DNA of 6,741 nt from Acidobacteriota bacterium. GTDB taxonomy: Bacteria > Acidobacteriota > Terriglobia > Bryobacterales > Bryobacteraceae. Under the pieces are notes generated by a model. That model saw nothing but the letters and a program-made list of their open reading frames with translations, made no database searches and was not told where the DNA came from. The position numbers and the translations under genes are program-made. The DNA is taken from positions 1 through 6,741 of the forward strand of contig VFZQ01000300.1 of NCBI GenBank assembly GCA_016871135.1, given 5' to 3'. This document shows, in pieces, positions 1 through 6,677 of the stretch (position 1 is the stretch's first letter; each line of letters opens with the position of its first letter).

Positions 1-1
1 C

Positions 2-955
2 CGCCTGGGCGTTGACCTTTCGCGGCGTGTGCGTGAGGATAAACCGTCGCTGCTTCACGTGCAGTACACCGCGCCGCTGTTCTGCCCCGCGCCCGTGGTG
101 GTGAGCATTCACGACGTGAGCTACCTGGAGCACCCGGAGTTTTTCACGCGCTCGCGGCGCATGCAGTTGCAGTTCACTGTCGAACGGACAGTCCGGCGTG
201 CGGCGAAAATCCTCACGCTGAGCGAGTTTTCGCGCAACGGGATCGCAAAGGCGTATGGACTCGACCCGTCGAAAATCGCGGTCGTGCCGGCGGCTTGCTC
301 GGATATTTTCAAACCGGTCTCCCGCGCAAAAGCGAAGGCGTTTATCGAAGGCCGCTTTCAGATCGAGCAGCCTTTCGTTCTGTTCGTCGGCGACTTGCAG
401 CCTCGCAAGAATCCGCCTGGACTCATTCGCGCGTTCGAATCGCTGGTGGCCAATTGTCCGGAACTGCCGCATCATTTGGTGATGGTCGGCAAGGACACGT
501 GGTATTCGCCGCGCGTGCATCAAGCGGCGGAAAATTCGCCGTTCGGCAACCGCATCCACTTCACCGGTTGGGTCGACGATTCCGAACTGCTGCAACTTTA
601 CAACGCCTGCGATATTTTTACGTTTCCGTCCTTCTACGAAGGATTCGGAATTCCGATTCTCGAAGCGATGGCATGCGGGCGTGCGGTGGCGTGTGCGCAG
701 ACCTCGGCGATGCCGGAAGTCGCCGGGAAATCGGCGGTACTGTTCGATCCGCATTCGACCGACGGAATGATGGCGGCAATGCGCGACCTGCTGCGCAACG
801 CGGAAATGCGCGCGCGCATGGAGCGCGCCGGTCTGCAAAACGCATCGCGATTCACCTGGCGAGGCACCGCCCAGAAGACACTCGACGTCTATCACGAAGT
901 TGCTGGATCGCGGAATAGAGCGGGCCAACGCACCGCCGCCGCGGAGCGGCGATAG
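2..955 (+). CDS. Glycosyltransferase family 4 protein (5' partial)
   Basis: This is the C-terminal 317 residues of a GT-B fold glycosyltransferase that should move a sugar from a nucleotide-sugar donor to a growing glycan at the cytoplasmic side of the inner membrane. The reading frame is open to the window edge, and the visible protein starts near the end of the N-terminal Rossmann half (LHVQYTAP, then SIHDVSYLEHPEFF). About 80 residues are therefore probably missing upstream, and the GTG at 29 is not a credible start. Next come TLSEFSRNGI and the hinge strand VVPAACSDIF. The donor-binding half has FVGDLQPRKNPPGLIRAF and the family EX7E motif within YEGFGIPILEAMACG, with glutamates at about residues 213 and 221 of the visible part, both intact. 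The last 20 or so residues are Arg/Ala rich and look non-conserved. The stop TAG abuts the ATG of the next gene. Sugar specificity cannot be read from the sequence. Confidence 0.93.
   Translation, partial: RLGVDLSRRVREDKPSLLHVQYTAPLFCPAPVVVSIHDVSYLEHPEFFTRSRRMQLQFTVERTVRRAAKILTLSEFSRNGIAKAYGLDPSKIAVVPAACSDIFKPVSRAKAKAFIEGRFQIEQPFVLFVGDLQPRKNPPGLIRAFESLVANCPELPHHLVMVGKDTWYSPRVHQAAENSPFGNRIHFTGWVDDSELLQLYNACDIFTFPSFYEGFGIPILEAMACGRAVACAQTSAMPEVAGKSAVLFDPHSTDGMMAAMRDLLRNAEMRARMERAGLQNASRFTWRGTAQKTLDVYHEVAGSRNRAGQRTAAAERR
943..946 (+). promoter_or_regulatory. Ribosome binding site for the DUF3108 gene
   Basis: GGAG lies 9 bases before the ATG at 956, inside the 3' end of the glycosyltransferase gene. 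It supports this start even though the upstream stop codon touches the ATG. Confidence 0.6.
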
Positions 956-1618
956 ATGATCCGCGCTGCCGCGTTCGTCTTGTCAGCGTGCGCCTTTGCA
1001 GCCGGCATGCGCGAGGAACAACTTCGCTACCAGGTCAATTGGCCAAGTGGACTTGGGCTGGGCGAAGCGCAATTGCGCGCGGCACGGGACGGGTCGGAAT
1101 GGAAGCTCGAGTTTCAAATCGAAGCGTCGGTGCCGGGGTTCAAGGTGTTCGATCAGTACCGATCGAGGGCGAACGAGAAGTTGTGCGCGGCCGAGTTTGA
1201 GAAAGAGTTCGAACACGGCGCGCGCAAGGGGAAGGAAAAGACCACGTTTGAAGGCGGCGTGGCGAAACGCGTTACCGCCAATGGCGGCGGCAAGAGCGAA
1301 TTCCCGGTTGGCGATTGTGCGCGCGACGCCGTGTCGTTTCTGTTCTTCGTGCGCGACGAAGTGGCGCGTGGGCGCCTGCCGGCGGCACAGAAGATGTACT
1401 TCGGCGCGGCCTACGATGTGCGCGTGCAATTCGTCGGCGCCGAACGGGTCAAGGTGTCGGAAGAGATGATGGAAGCCGACCGCTTGAAAGTCACGGTCGC
1501 CGGAAGTGCGTCAAAATTGGAGTTCGACCTCTTCCTCGCCCGGGACGAGGTGAGGACGCCGGTGTTGGTTCGCGTTCCGTTTGCGATGGGCAATTTTTCG
1601 ATGGAGTGGATGCGCTGA
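956..1618 (+). CDS. Secreted DUF3108 domain-containing protein
   Basis: A 220-residue protein that I place in the DUF3108 family from its overall pattern: an early strand YQVNWPSGLGLGEAQL (from about residue 24), alternating short beta strands, a central AVSFLFFVRDE segment, and a closing VRTPVLVRVPFAMGNFSMEW. The first 17 residues (MIR, then a hydrophobic Ala/Phe/Val/Leu stretch) form a short signal peptide with a likely signal peptidase I site after AFA (residues 13-15). LSAC at residues 9-12 resembles a lipobox, but the hydrophobic core before that cysteine would be unusually short. A periplasmic location is inferred; the biochemical role is unknown. The start is supported by GGAG 9 bases upstream and by the signal peptide beginning directly at this methionine. 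The gene sits between two glycosyltransferase genes in the same apparent operon, which suggests a part in glycan handling but does not prove it. Confidence 0.85.
   Translation: MIRAAAFVLSACAFAAGMREEQLRYQVNWPSGLGLGEAQLRAARDGSEWKLEFQIEASVPGFKVFDQYRSRANEKLCAAEFEKEFEHGARKGKEKTTFEGGVAKRVTANGGGKSEFPVGDCARDAVSFLFFVRDEVARGRLPAAQKMYFGAAYDVRVQFVGAERVKVSEEMMEADRLKVTVAGSASKLEFDLFLARDEVRTPVLVRVPFAMGNFSMEWMR
1603..1606 (+). promoter_or_regulatory. Ribosome binding site favouring a CTG start at 1615
   Basis: GGAG ends 8 bases before CTG 1615, an ideal spacing. It overlaps the competing GTG at 1606, which has only a distant GATGGG about 15 bases upstream. The site therefore argues for CTG as the working start of the fusion gene. 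Confidence 0.4.
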
Positions 1619-3618
1619 AGATCGCCCTATTTTCCCCCATGCCGCCTGCCAAAAGCGGCATCGCCGACTATTCGGCCGTGCTTGTCGACCACTTGCGCGC
1701 GCACGGGAGTGTCGACGTTTTCGAAAAGGCCGCGTCCCACTTCGACGGCTCTCGTTATGACGCCGTGATCTATCAAATCGGCAACAACGGCCATCACGAT
1801 TACGTCTACGAGGAAGCGCTGCGAACACCGGGAATTGTCGTGATGCACGAGTCGAATCTGCATCATCTGATCACGGATCTGACGATCCGGCGCAAGGACT
1901 GGGACGCGTACGTGGAAGCCTGCGCGTACGAGAGCGGGGAAGCGGCGCGCGCGTTCGCCGAGCGTGTGCGGCGTTTGGAAGTCGGCCCCGACTACGACGG
2001 CGTGCCGATGTTGCGCAAAGTTCTGGAGAAGGCGTCGGCCGTGGTTGTACACAGCAAGGCTGTCGAAAGCGACGTGCGCCGCGCGGGCTTCACCGGACCG
2101 GTCGCGCGGATTCCGCACGGCGCGTGGCTGCCCGATGGCGATCGCAACGGCTATCGCGACAAACTGGGACTCGACGAACAGGTCCCGCTCATCGGCGTGT
2201 TTGGATTCTTGAAGCCGTACAAGCGCGTGGCCGAAAGCCTGCGCGCGATGCGGCGTCTGGTGCGCGTGCGGCCGGACGTGAAGATGATTTTGTGCGGCGA
2301 GCCGCATCCCGAGTTTCCGGTCGCGGGATTGATCCGCGGCCTCGGCCTCGAAGAAAATGTGCGCATGCTCGGATTTGTCGAGATCGAGGAGTTCGCCGGC
2401 TACATTTCGGCCTGCGACATCATTCTGAATTTGCGATTTCCGACAGTGGGCGAAAGTTCGGGAACGTTGCTGCGTTCGCTCGGATTGGGCAAGGCCGTGG
2501 TCGTCAGCAACGTCGGCAGCTTCGCGGAGTTTCCGGACGAGATCTGTTTGAAGACGCCCGTCGATGCGAGCGAAGAAGACACGCTATACGAGTACTTGAA
2601 CCTGCTGGTCTCGCGTCCCGCGGTGGCGCGGGCGATGGGCGCGCGAGCGCGCGAGTGGGTCGCGAGCGAGTGCAACTGGGACCGCGTGGCGAGGATGTAT
2701 TTGGAGTTCGCGCGCGCGCCGCGACAGTGGACCAATCGCGAGCCGCGGCCAATTGAGATACGCGAAGAGACCATCGAAGAGTCGATCGAAGCGCCGCCCG
2801 CGCCCGAAGCCCCGGCGCAAGTCGCACCCGACTATATCCGAAGCTGGGCGGCGCGCGATAACGAAAGCGTGTCCTACGCCGAGACGCACATCACGCGCTT
2901 GGAGCGCACATTGAATATCACGCCGATGGGCGCGCACGAAGACCGCGTTCTGGAAATGGGCGCGTACATGCAGATGACGCCGGTGCTCCGCGGGCGGCTC
3001 GGTTACGGCGAGGTGCGCGGGTGTTATTACGGCCCGGCGGGGCAGGTCGATCATCGCGAAGTAACGTCGGCCGGCGGTGAAGTCTTTCGCTGCGATGTCG
3101 ATCTCTTCGACGCCGAGCGCGATCGCTTCCCGTATGCCGATGGATCGTTCGCCACGGTGCTCTGCTGTGAGTTGCTGGAGCATCTGCCGACCGACCCGAT
3201 GTTCATGATGAGCGAGATCAACCGCATTCTGCGCGATGGCGGGCATCTGGTAGTTACAACGCCCAACGCCGCTTCGATCCGCGCTCTGCGCGCAATCCTC
3301 GAGGGCTATCATCCTGGGTTTTTCCCGGCTTACATCAAACCGGCGAAGCCCTGCGAAGACGTCGAAGCGAGGCACGCGCGCGAGTACACGCCGCGCGAAG
3401 TGCACAATCTGCTCATCGACAGCGGCTTCGAAGTCGCACGTTTGGAGACCGGCGAATTTCTCGACAAACCGCGCCCGGAAGACCGTTGGGTACTGCGGAT
3501 GCTCGACCAATTCCAGTTGCCGAAACATCTGCGCGGCGATGGAATCTACGCCGTCGGCAAAAAGACGGGGCCGCTCAAGAAGCGCTACCCGGCGTGGTTG
3601 TACGAAGGCGGAGAATAA
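1606..3618 (+). CDS. Bifunctional GT4 glycosyltransferase / SAM-dependent methyltransferase
   Basis: About 670 residues with two enzyme domains in one uninterrupted frame. Residues ~5-370 are a GT4 glycosyltransferase of the subfamily starting KIALFSPMPPAKSGIADYS, with VVMHESNLHHL, the donor-site strand FGFLKPYKR (about 201-207) and VGESSGTLLRSLGLGK. In that last motif the first glutamate of EX7E is E283, but the second is serine (291), which I recall as usual for this subfamily. Residues ~371-415 are a charged, Pro/Ala/Glu-rich linker. Residues ~416-670 are a class I methyltransferase: VLEMGAYMQMTP (about 448-459, a degenerate motif I), FPYADGSFATVLCCELLEHL (508-527) and ILRDGGHLVVTTPN (541-554), as in Methyltransf_11-like sugar methylases. 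Likely role: add a sugar and methylate it or the chain end. The start is uncertain: GTG 1606 is given as the conventional codon, but CTG 1615 has the better ribosome site and begins MKIALFSP. Starting at ATG 1639 would lose the first beta strand. Confidence 0.9.
   Translation: MDALKIALFSPMPPAKSGIADYSAVLVDHLRAHGSVDVFEKAASHFDGSRYDAVIYQIGNNGHHDYVYEEALRTPGIVVMHESNLHHLITDLTIRRKDWDAYVEACAYESGEAARAFAERVRRLEVGPDYDGVPMLRKVLEKASAVVVHSKAVESDVRRAGFTGPVARIPHGAWLPDGDRNGYRDKLGLDEQVPLIGVFGFLKPYKRVAESLRAMRRLVRVRPDVKMILCGEPHPEFPVAGLIRGLGLEENVRMLGFVEIEEFAGYISACDIILNLRFPTVGESSGTLLRSLGLGKAVVVSNVGSFAEFPDEICLKTPVDASEEDTLYEYLNLLVSRPAVARAMGARAREWVASECNWDRVARMYLEFARAPRQWTNREPRPIEIREETIEESIEAPPAPEAPAQVAPDYIRSWAARDNESVSYAETHITRLERTLNITPMGAHEDRVLEMGAYMQMTPVLRGRLGYGEVRGCYYGPAGQVDHREVTSAGGEVFRCDVDLFDAERDRFPYADGSFATVLCCELLEHLPTDPMFMMSEINRILRDGGHLVVTTPNAASIRALRAILEGYHPGFFPAYIKPAKPCEDVEARHAREYTPREVHNLLIDSGFEVARLETGEFLDKPRPEDRWVLRMLDQFQLPKHLRGDGIYAVGKKTGPLKKRYPAWLYEGGE
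3610..3614 (+). promoter_or_regulatory. Ribosome binding site that sets the permease start
   Basis: GGAGA sits at the end of the fusion gene, and its last G lies 9 bases before GTG 3623. It is the main reason for choosing GTG 3623 over in-frame ATGs at 3719, 3830 and 3965, and so for including the N-terminal extension in the permease. Confidence 0.55.
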
Positions 3619-3622
3619 AGGG

Positions 3623-4738
3623 GTGCGCGTTGCGTTGCAACCTTCGAACGGTGAGGCCGCGGGCTGGCAATTGCTGGACCGGCGCACCGGCGCGCTGATC
3701 GAACAAGGGGAGTGGGTGATGGAGGCGCGTGACAGCGAAGTCGCCGTGCCCGCCGAAGACGGCCGTTATCGCGTGCTCGTTTCGACGGTGGATGCCGAGC
3801 GCGGCTGGGCCTATGAGCGCGGCGCGTCGATGCGCGTGATCGACGTCGCCGTCGACGGCGGCGTGGAACGCGTCGAGCGCGATCGCGAGACCACGTTGCG
3901 ATCGTTGCGGCTGGAAAGACTGATTCCGCGAGCGCTGCAGTTCTTGTCTGAGCCGTGGAAAGCAATGTGGTCGAATCGCTCACTCATCTTCACGATGGTG
4001 CGGCGAGATATGGAGACGCGCTACCGAGGCTCGATGGGCGACCGTTTCTGGTCCATCGCGCAGCCGCTGCTGCTGATGTTGACCTACTGGTTTGTGTTCA
4101 GCACAGTCCTGCAGAGCCGGTTACAGGGCGAGGGCGAATCGAAGTGGTTTCTGCTTTACTTCCTTTGTGGAATGCTGCCGTGGCTGGCGTTTAGCGAATC
4201 GGTTGGCCGCGCGCCGAACGCGATTTTGGAGAACCGCAATCTGGTGAAGAAGCTCGTGTTTCCGGTCGAGATTTTGCCCGTGAATCTGGTTGCCGCTGGG
4301 ATGGTGACATTTTGGTTCGCGTTTGTAGTATTCCTCTTCTTCGAGATGGTGATTCACGAGGCGATCTCTCCGGTGGTCTACTGGATTCCAGTCCTGCTCA
4401 TTCCGCAACTGCTGATGACCGCAGGTATCTGTTGGGCCTGGGCGGCGATCGGCGTGTACTTGCGCGACCTCGGACAGATGAACGGTTTTCTGTTGACGCT
4501 GGTGTTCTTCCTGACGCCGATCTGTTATCCGCACGATACGATCCCTCCGCACATCTTCCGCATTCTGCAGAAGAATCCGATGTACAAAATCGTCGGCCAG
4601 TACCGCCAGTTGTTTCTCGGCTGGGAGAACCCGGATTGGGTGGCGTGGACGCAGGTGCTTGTCTTCGGCGTAATCGTGTTCTACGGAGGCTACGCGATTT
4701 TTCGTAAAATGCGGCAAGGCTTCGCCGACGCACTATGA
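3623..4738 (+). CDS. ABC-2 type polysaccharide export permease (Wzm-like) with extra N-terminal region
   Basis: A 371-residue inner-membrane subunit of an ABC exporter for lipid-linked O-antigen or similar glycans. The core from about residue 112 is typical of the family: LIFTMVRRDMETRYRGSMG before the first membrane span, then six likely spans at about 143-165, 174-194, 219-242, 251-275, 284-303 and 345-361. It also has ENRNLVKKLVFPVEILPV, a TPICYP motif near the end of span 5, KNPMYKIVGQYRQLF, and the C-terminal MRQGFADAL. Family members usually have about 260-290 residues, so roughly 100 residues are extra. Residues 1-90 are soluble and strand-rich (VAVPAEDGRYRVLVST, then GWAYERGASMRVIDVAV). 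No start codon other than GTG 3623 has a comparable ribosome site, and there is no stop in between. The partner ATPase (Wzt) is not in this window. The end overlaps the next gene by ATGA, which suggests translational coupling. Confidence 0.9.
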   Translation: MRVALQPSNGEAAGWQLLDRRTGALIEQGEWVMEARDSEVAVPAEDGRYRVLVSTVDAERGWAYERGASMRVIDVAVDGGVERVERDRETTLRSLRLERLIPRALQFLSEPWKAMWSNRSLIFTMVRRDMETRYRGSMGDRFWSIAQPLLLMLTYWFVFSTVLQSRLQGEGESKWFLLYFLCGMLPWLAFSESVGRAPNAILENRNLVKKLVFPVEILPVNLVAAGMVTFWFAFVVFLFFEMVIHEAISPVVYWIPVLLIPQLLMTAGICWAWAAIGVYLRDLGQMNGFLLTLVFFLTPICYPHDTIPPHIFRILQKNPMYKIVGQYRQLFLGWENPDWVAWTQVLVFGVIVFYGGYAIFRKMRQGFADAL

Positions 4739-5325
4739 CACGCTGGACATATTGGTTTCACCTTGCCGCGCTTGCGGCGACAACGTTCGCCTTTTGGCGG
4801 ATGCGAGGCGCCGATTGGGGCAAGATGGGAGAGTTCCATAAACAAGGCACGGCGGAGGGGGTTGCCGCTTGGATGGAGACGCACAAACCCTTGCTGTCCG
4901 ATTTGGACGAATGGCTGCGCGCGGATATGTATTTCCTGTTCTGTTATCCGCTGCTATTCGTTTCGATGGCGGCGTTGGCGGGCGACGCGCCGTCAGTTGC
5001 ACTCGCCGCGATAGCGGCGGTGGGGGCCGGCATCGCCGATTACATCGAGACATCGAAAGGCCGCTCCATACTGAGAGGCGGCGGCGCGGATCAGGCGGCG
5101 GCGATGGCAAAGGCCTCGATTTGGAAATGGCGGCTGTTCGGCTTCGCGGCGCTGCTGACGGCTCGCACGCTTTACGGTAGCGCCGGCTTTGAAGGGCATC
5201 GCGCGATCGCGCACGCCCTCGCGTTCTGCTTTCTGCTTGTGAGTTTCATGGCAAGCGGCTCGAAGCCGATGGTCGCCGCACTGAGCTGCTTCGCCGCGGC
5301 TGTGACATTGGCGGTCGCGCGTTGA
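4735..5325 (+). CDS. Multi-spanning membrane protein of unknown function
   Basis: A 196-residue integral membrane protein that I cannot assign to a named family. Likely spans are at about 5-22, 63-82, 85-103, 130-147, 157-173 and 177-194; the exact number is uncertain. Between the first two lies a soluble loop of about 40 residues with Trp, Glu and Asp (GVAAWMETHKPLLSDLDEW). Notable polar residues at membrane edges are D58/E59 with D64, and an ADYIE motif (101-105) at the end of a span, followed by a basic loop and KASIWKWR. This arrangement recalls small bacterial membrane proteins with a (L/A)D-x-x-E motif, but that is only a resemblance. The ATG start overlaps the permease stop (ATGA) and has no strong ribosome site, so translation is probably coupled. 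Its place between an exporter subunit and a peptidase hints at envelope work. No catalytic residues can be named. Confidence 0.8.
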   Translation: MTRWTYWFHLAALAATTFAFWRMRGADWGKMGEFHKQGTAEGVAAWMETHKPLLSDLDEWLRADMYFLFCYPLLFVSMAALAGDAPSVALAAIAAVGAGIADYIETSKGRSILRGGGADQAAAMAKASIWKWRLFGFAALLTARTLYGSAGFEGHRAIAHALAFCFLLVSFMASGSKPMVAALSCFAAAVTLAVAR

Positions 5326-6677
5326 TCGAGCGTTCGTATTTGGACGACTCAAGGCGATCATGGAGCGGCACGGCGCTCTTCGCGCTTGCCATCGGCGCTC
5401 TCGGCGCGGGTGGCTATGTGTGGTGGAAATCGGTGGCGCCTCGCGTTGACGTTGCGGGCGGCTTCCCGCGCGCGCTCACCCGCAACACACCGCTCAAGGT
5501 GCAGTGGTCGACTGCGTACGGAGCGCGCATGGTCGCGGTGCGTGTGGAGCAGGAAGGCACGTCGACGACGGTGTTGGAACGTCACGCGGAGCCGAACCGG
5601 TTCCTGTTCTGGCGGGAGTCCGGGCGGAACGAAGAAGCCGCGTTGACGATCGGCCGGAAAGAGATTCCGTCGCTGCGGTCCGGCAAGGCTACGATTGTCG
5701 TCGAGGTGCAATCGAACGACTGGCGCGCGCAAACGGCGCGAATCAGCAAGGAGATCCCGGTGGTGCTCGAGCGGCCCACGGTGACAGCGGGAAGCGAGCC
5801 GGTGTTTGTGCGACGCGGCGGCACGGGGATCGTGGCCTTCAGCGTCGGCGGCGGCTGGAGCGAGGCGGGCGTACGGGTCGGGCCCTATCACTTTCCGAGC
5901 TATCCGATGAAGGGCAGCGCGAATCGGCGCGTGTGCCTTTTCGCGGTACCGCCCGATGTCGACGGAAAGGCCGATCCGGTGCTCTACGCGCGCAACGCAG
6001 CGGGCGAAGAAGCCGAATCGCCATTCCCCCATAGGGTGACGCCGGGCCAGTTTCGCGAGCGCACGCTTGAGATGGGCGATCGTTTCCTGGAAAAGGTCCT
6101 CGGCGAGTTGGATGCGGGACGCGATGGCGATGTCAGCGAAAGGTTTCTGCGAGTCAACGCCAAGATGCGGCGCGCCAACGATGCGACTCTCGCCGGGCTG
6201 GCCGTAAAGAGCGAGCCGCGGCGGCTTTGGAACGGGGCGTTTCAGCTTCTGCCGAGGGGAAAGGCCGAAGCTCGTTACGGCGACCGCCGCACCTATCGGA
6301 TCAACCGGAAACCGGTGAGCGCGGAATGGCATCTGGGCATCGACATGGCGTCGGTGAAGAACGCGCCGGTGCCCGCCGGCAATAGTGGCAAGGTGATTTT
6401 CGCCGGGAAGCTTGGTATTTACGGCAACGTGGTTGTGATCGATCACGGGTTAAGCGTGCAGTCGGTCTATGCGCATCTGAGTGCGATCGAAGTGAAAGTC
6501 GGCGATGGCGTGGAGCGCGGTCAAACGATCGGGAAATCCGGCATGACGGGTATGGCGGGCGGCGACCATCTGCATATGGGCATGATGGTCGCCGGTGTGT
6601 TCACCGATCCCGTCGAGTGGTCGTTTGCGAGTTGGATGGAAAAGACGCTGATGCCATTGGCGGGGGCCCTGGAGTAG
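5322..6677 (+). CDS. Membrane-anchored M23 family metallopeptidase (LytM-type)
   Basis: A 451-residue protein with an N-terminal anchor (about residues 14-34, GTALFALAIGALGAGGYVWW), a long beta-rich periplasmic region and a C-terminal M23 domain from about 330. The metal site is complete: WHLGIDMA supplies H337 and D341, GDHLHMGM supplies H418, and H385 (VYAHLS) and H416 match the catalytic histidines of LytM. It should therefore be an active zinc endopeptidase on peptidoglycan cross-links, not a degenerate EnvC/NlpD-type activator; this is inferred from family knowledge. Residues ~40-230 resemble two Ig-like or beta-sandwich modules but match no domain I recognise. Residues ~235-300 are more helical and charged. 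The start is TTG in a TTGA overlap with the preceding stop; the ribosome site is weak (GGCGG), and I see no better in-frame start before the membrane anchor. It is the last gene of the run. Confidence 0.9.
   Translation: MIERSYLDDSRRSWSGTALFALAIGALGAGGYVWWKSVAPRVDVAGGFPRALTRNTPLKVQWSTAYGARMVAVRVEQEGTSTTVLERHAEPNRFLFWRESGRNEEAALTIGRKEIPSLRSGKATIVVEVQSNDWRAQTARISKEIPVVLERPTVTAGSEPVFVRRGGTGIVAFSVGGGWSEAGVRVGPYHFPSYPMKGSANRRVCLFAVPPDVDGKADPVLYARNAAGEEAESPFPHRVTPGQFRERTLEMGDRFLEKVLGELDAGRDGDVSERFLRVNAKMRRANDATLAGLAVKSEPRRLWNGAFQLLPRGKAEARYGDRRTYRINRKPVSAEWHLGIDMASVKNAPVPAGNSGKVIFAGKLGIYGNVVVIDHGLSVQSVYAHLSAIEVKVGDGVERGQTIGKSGMTGMAGGDHLHMGMMVAGVFTDPVEWSFASWMEKTLMPLAGALE

Noticed and set aside
966..991. 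Possible lipobox (LSAC) in the DUF3108 protein
   Set aside because: The cysteine would be residue 12 with only about six hydrophobic residues before it, too short for a normal lipoprotein signal. The AFA signal peptidase I site fits better.
1315..1605. Upstream extension of the fusion gene frame to a TTG at 1315
   Set aside because: It overlaps the DUF3108 gene by about 300 bases, its translation is Arg/Gly-rich without domain character, and GT4 homology starts only at about 1615.
1627..2307. Antisense open frame opposite the GT4 domain
   Set aside because: Same codon-bias shadow: no ribosome site or domain features, and fully inside a well-supported gene.
2452..2478. Loss of the second glutamate of EX7E in the fusion glycosyltransferase as a sign of inactivity
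   Set aside because: The GESSGTLLRSLGLGK form is, as far as I recall, typical of this GT4 subfamily, so it does not by itself suggest a dead enzyme.
2584..3687. Long antisense open frame (367 codons) opposite the methyltransferase half
   Set aside because: It is a shadow of strong GC-biased codon use on the + strand. Its product shows no recognisable motif, and the + strand gene is clear.
5358..6446. Long antisense open frame (362 codons) opposite the M23 gene
   Set aside because: The translation is His/Arg/Ala-rich and motif-free, and the opposite strand has an intact M23 active site.
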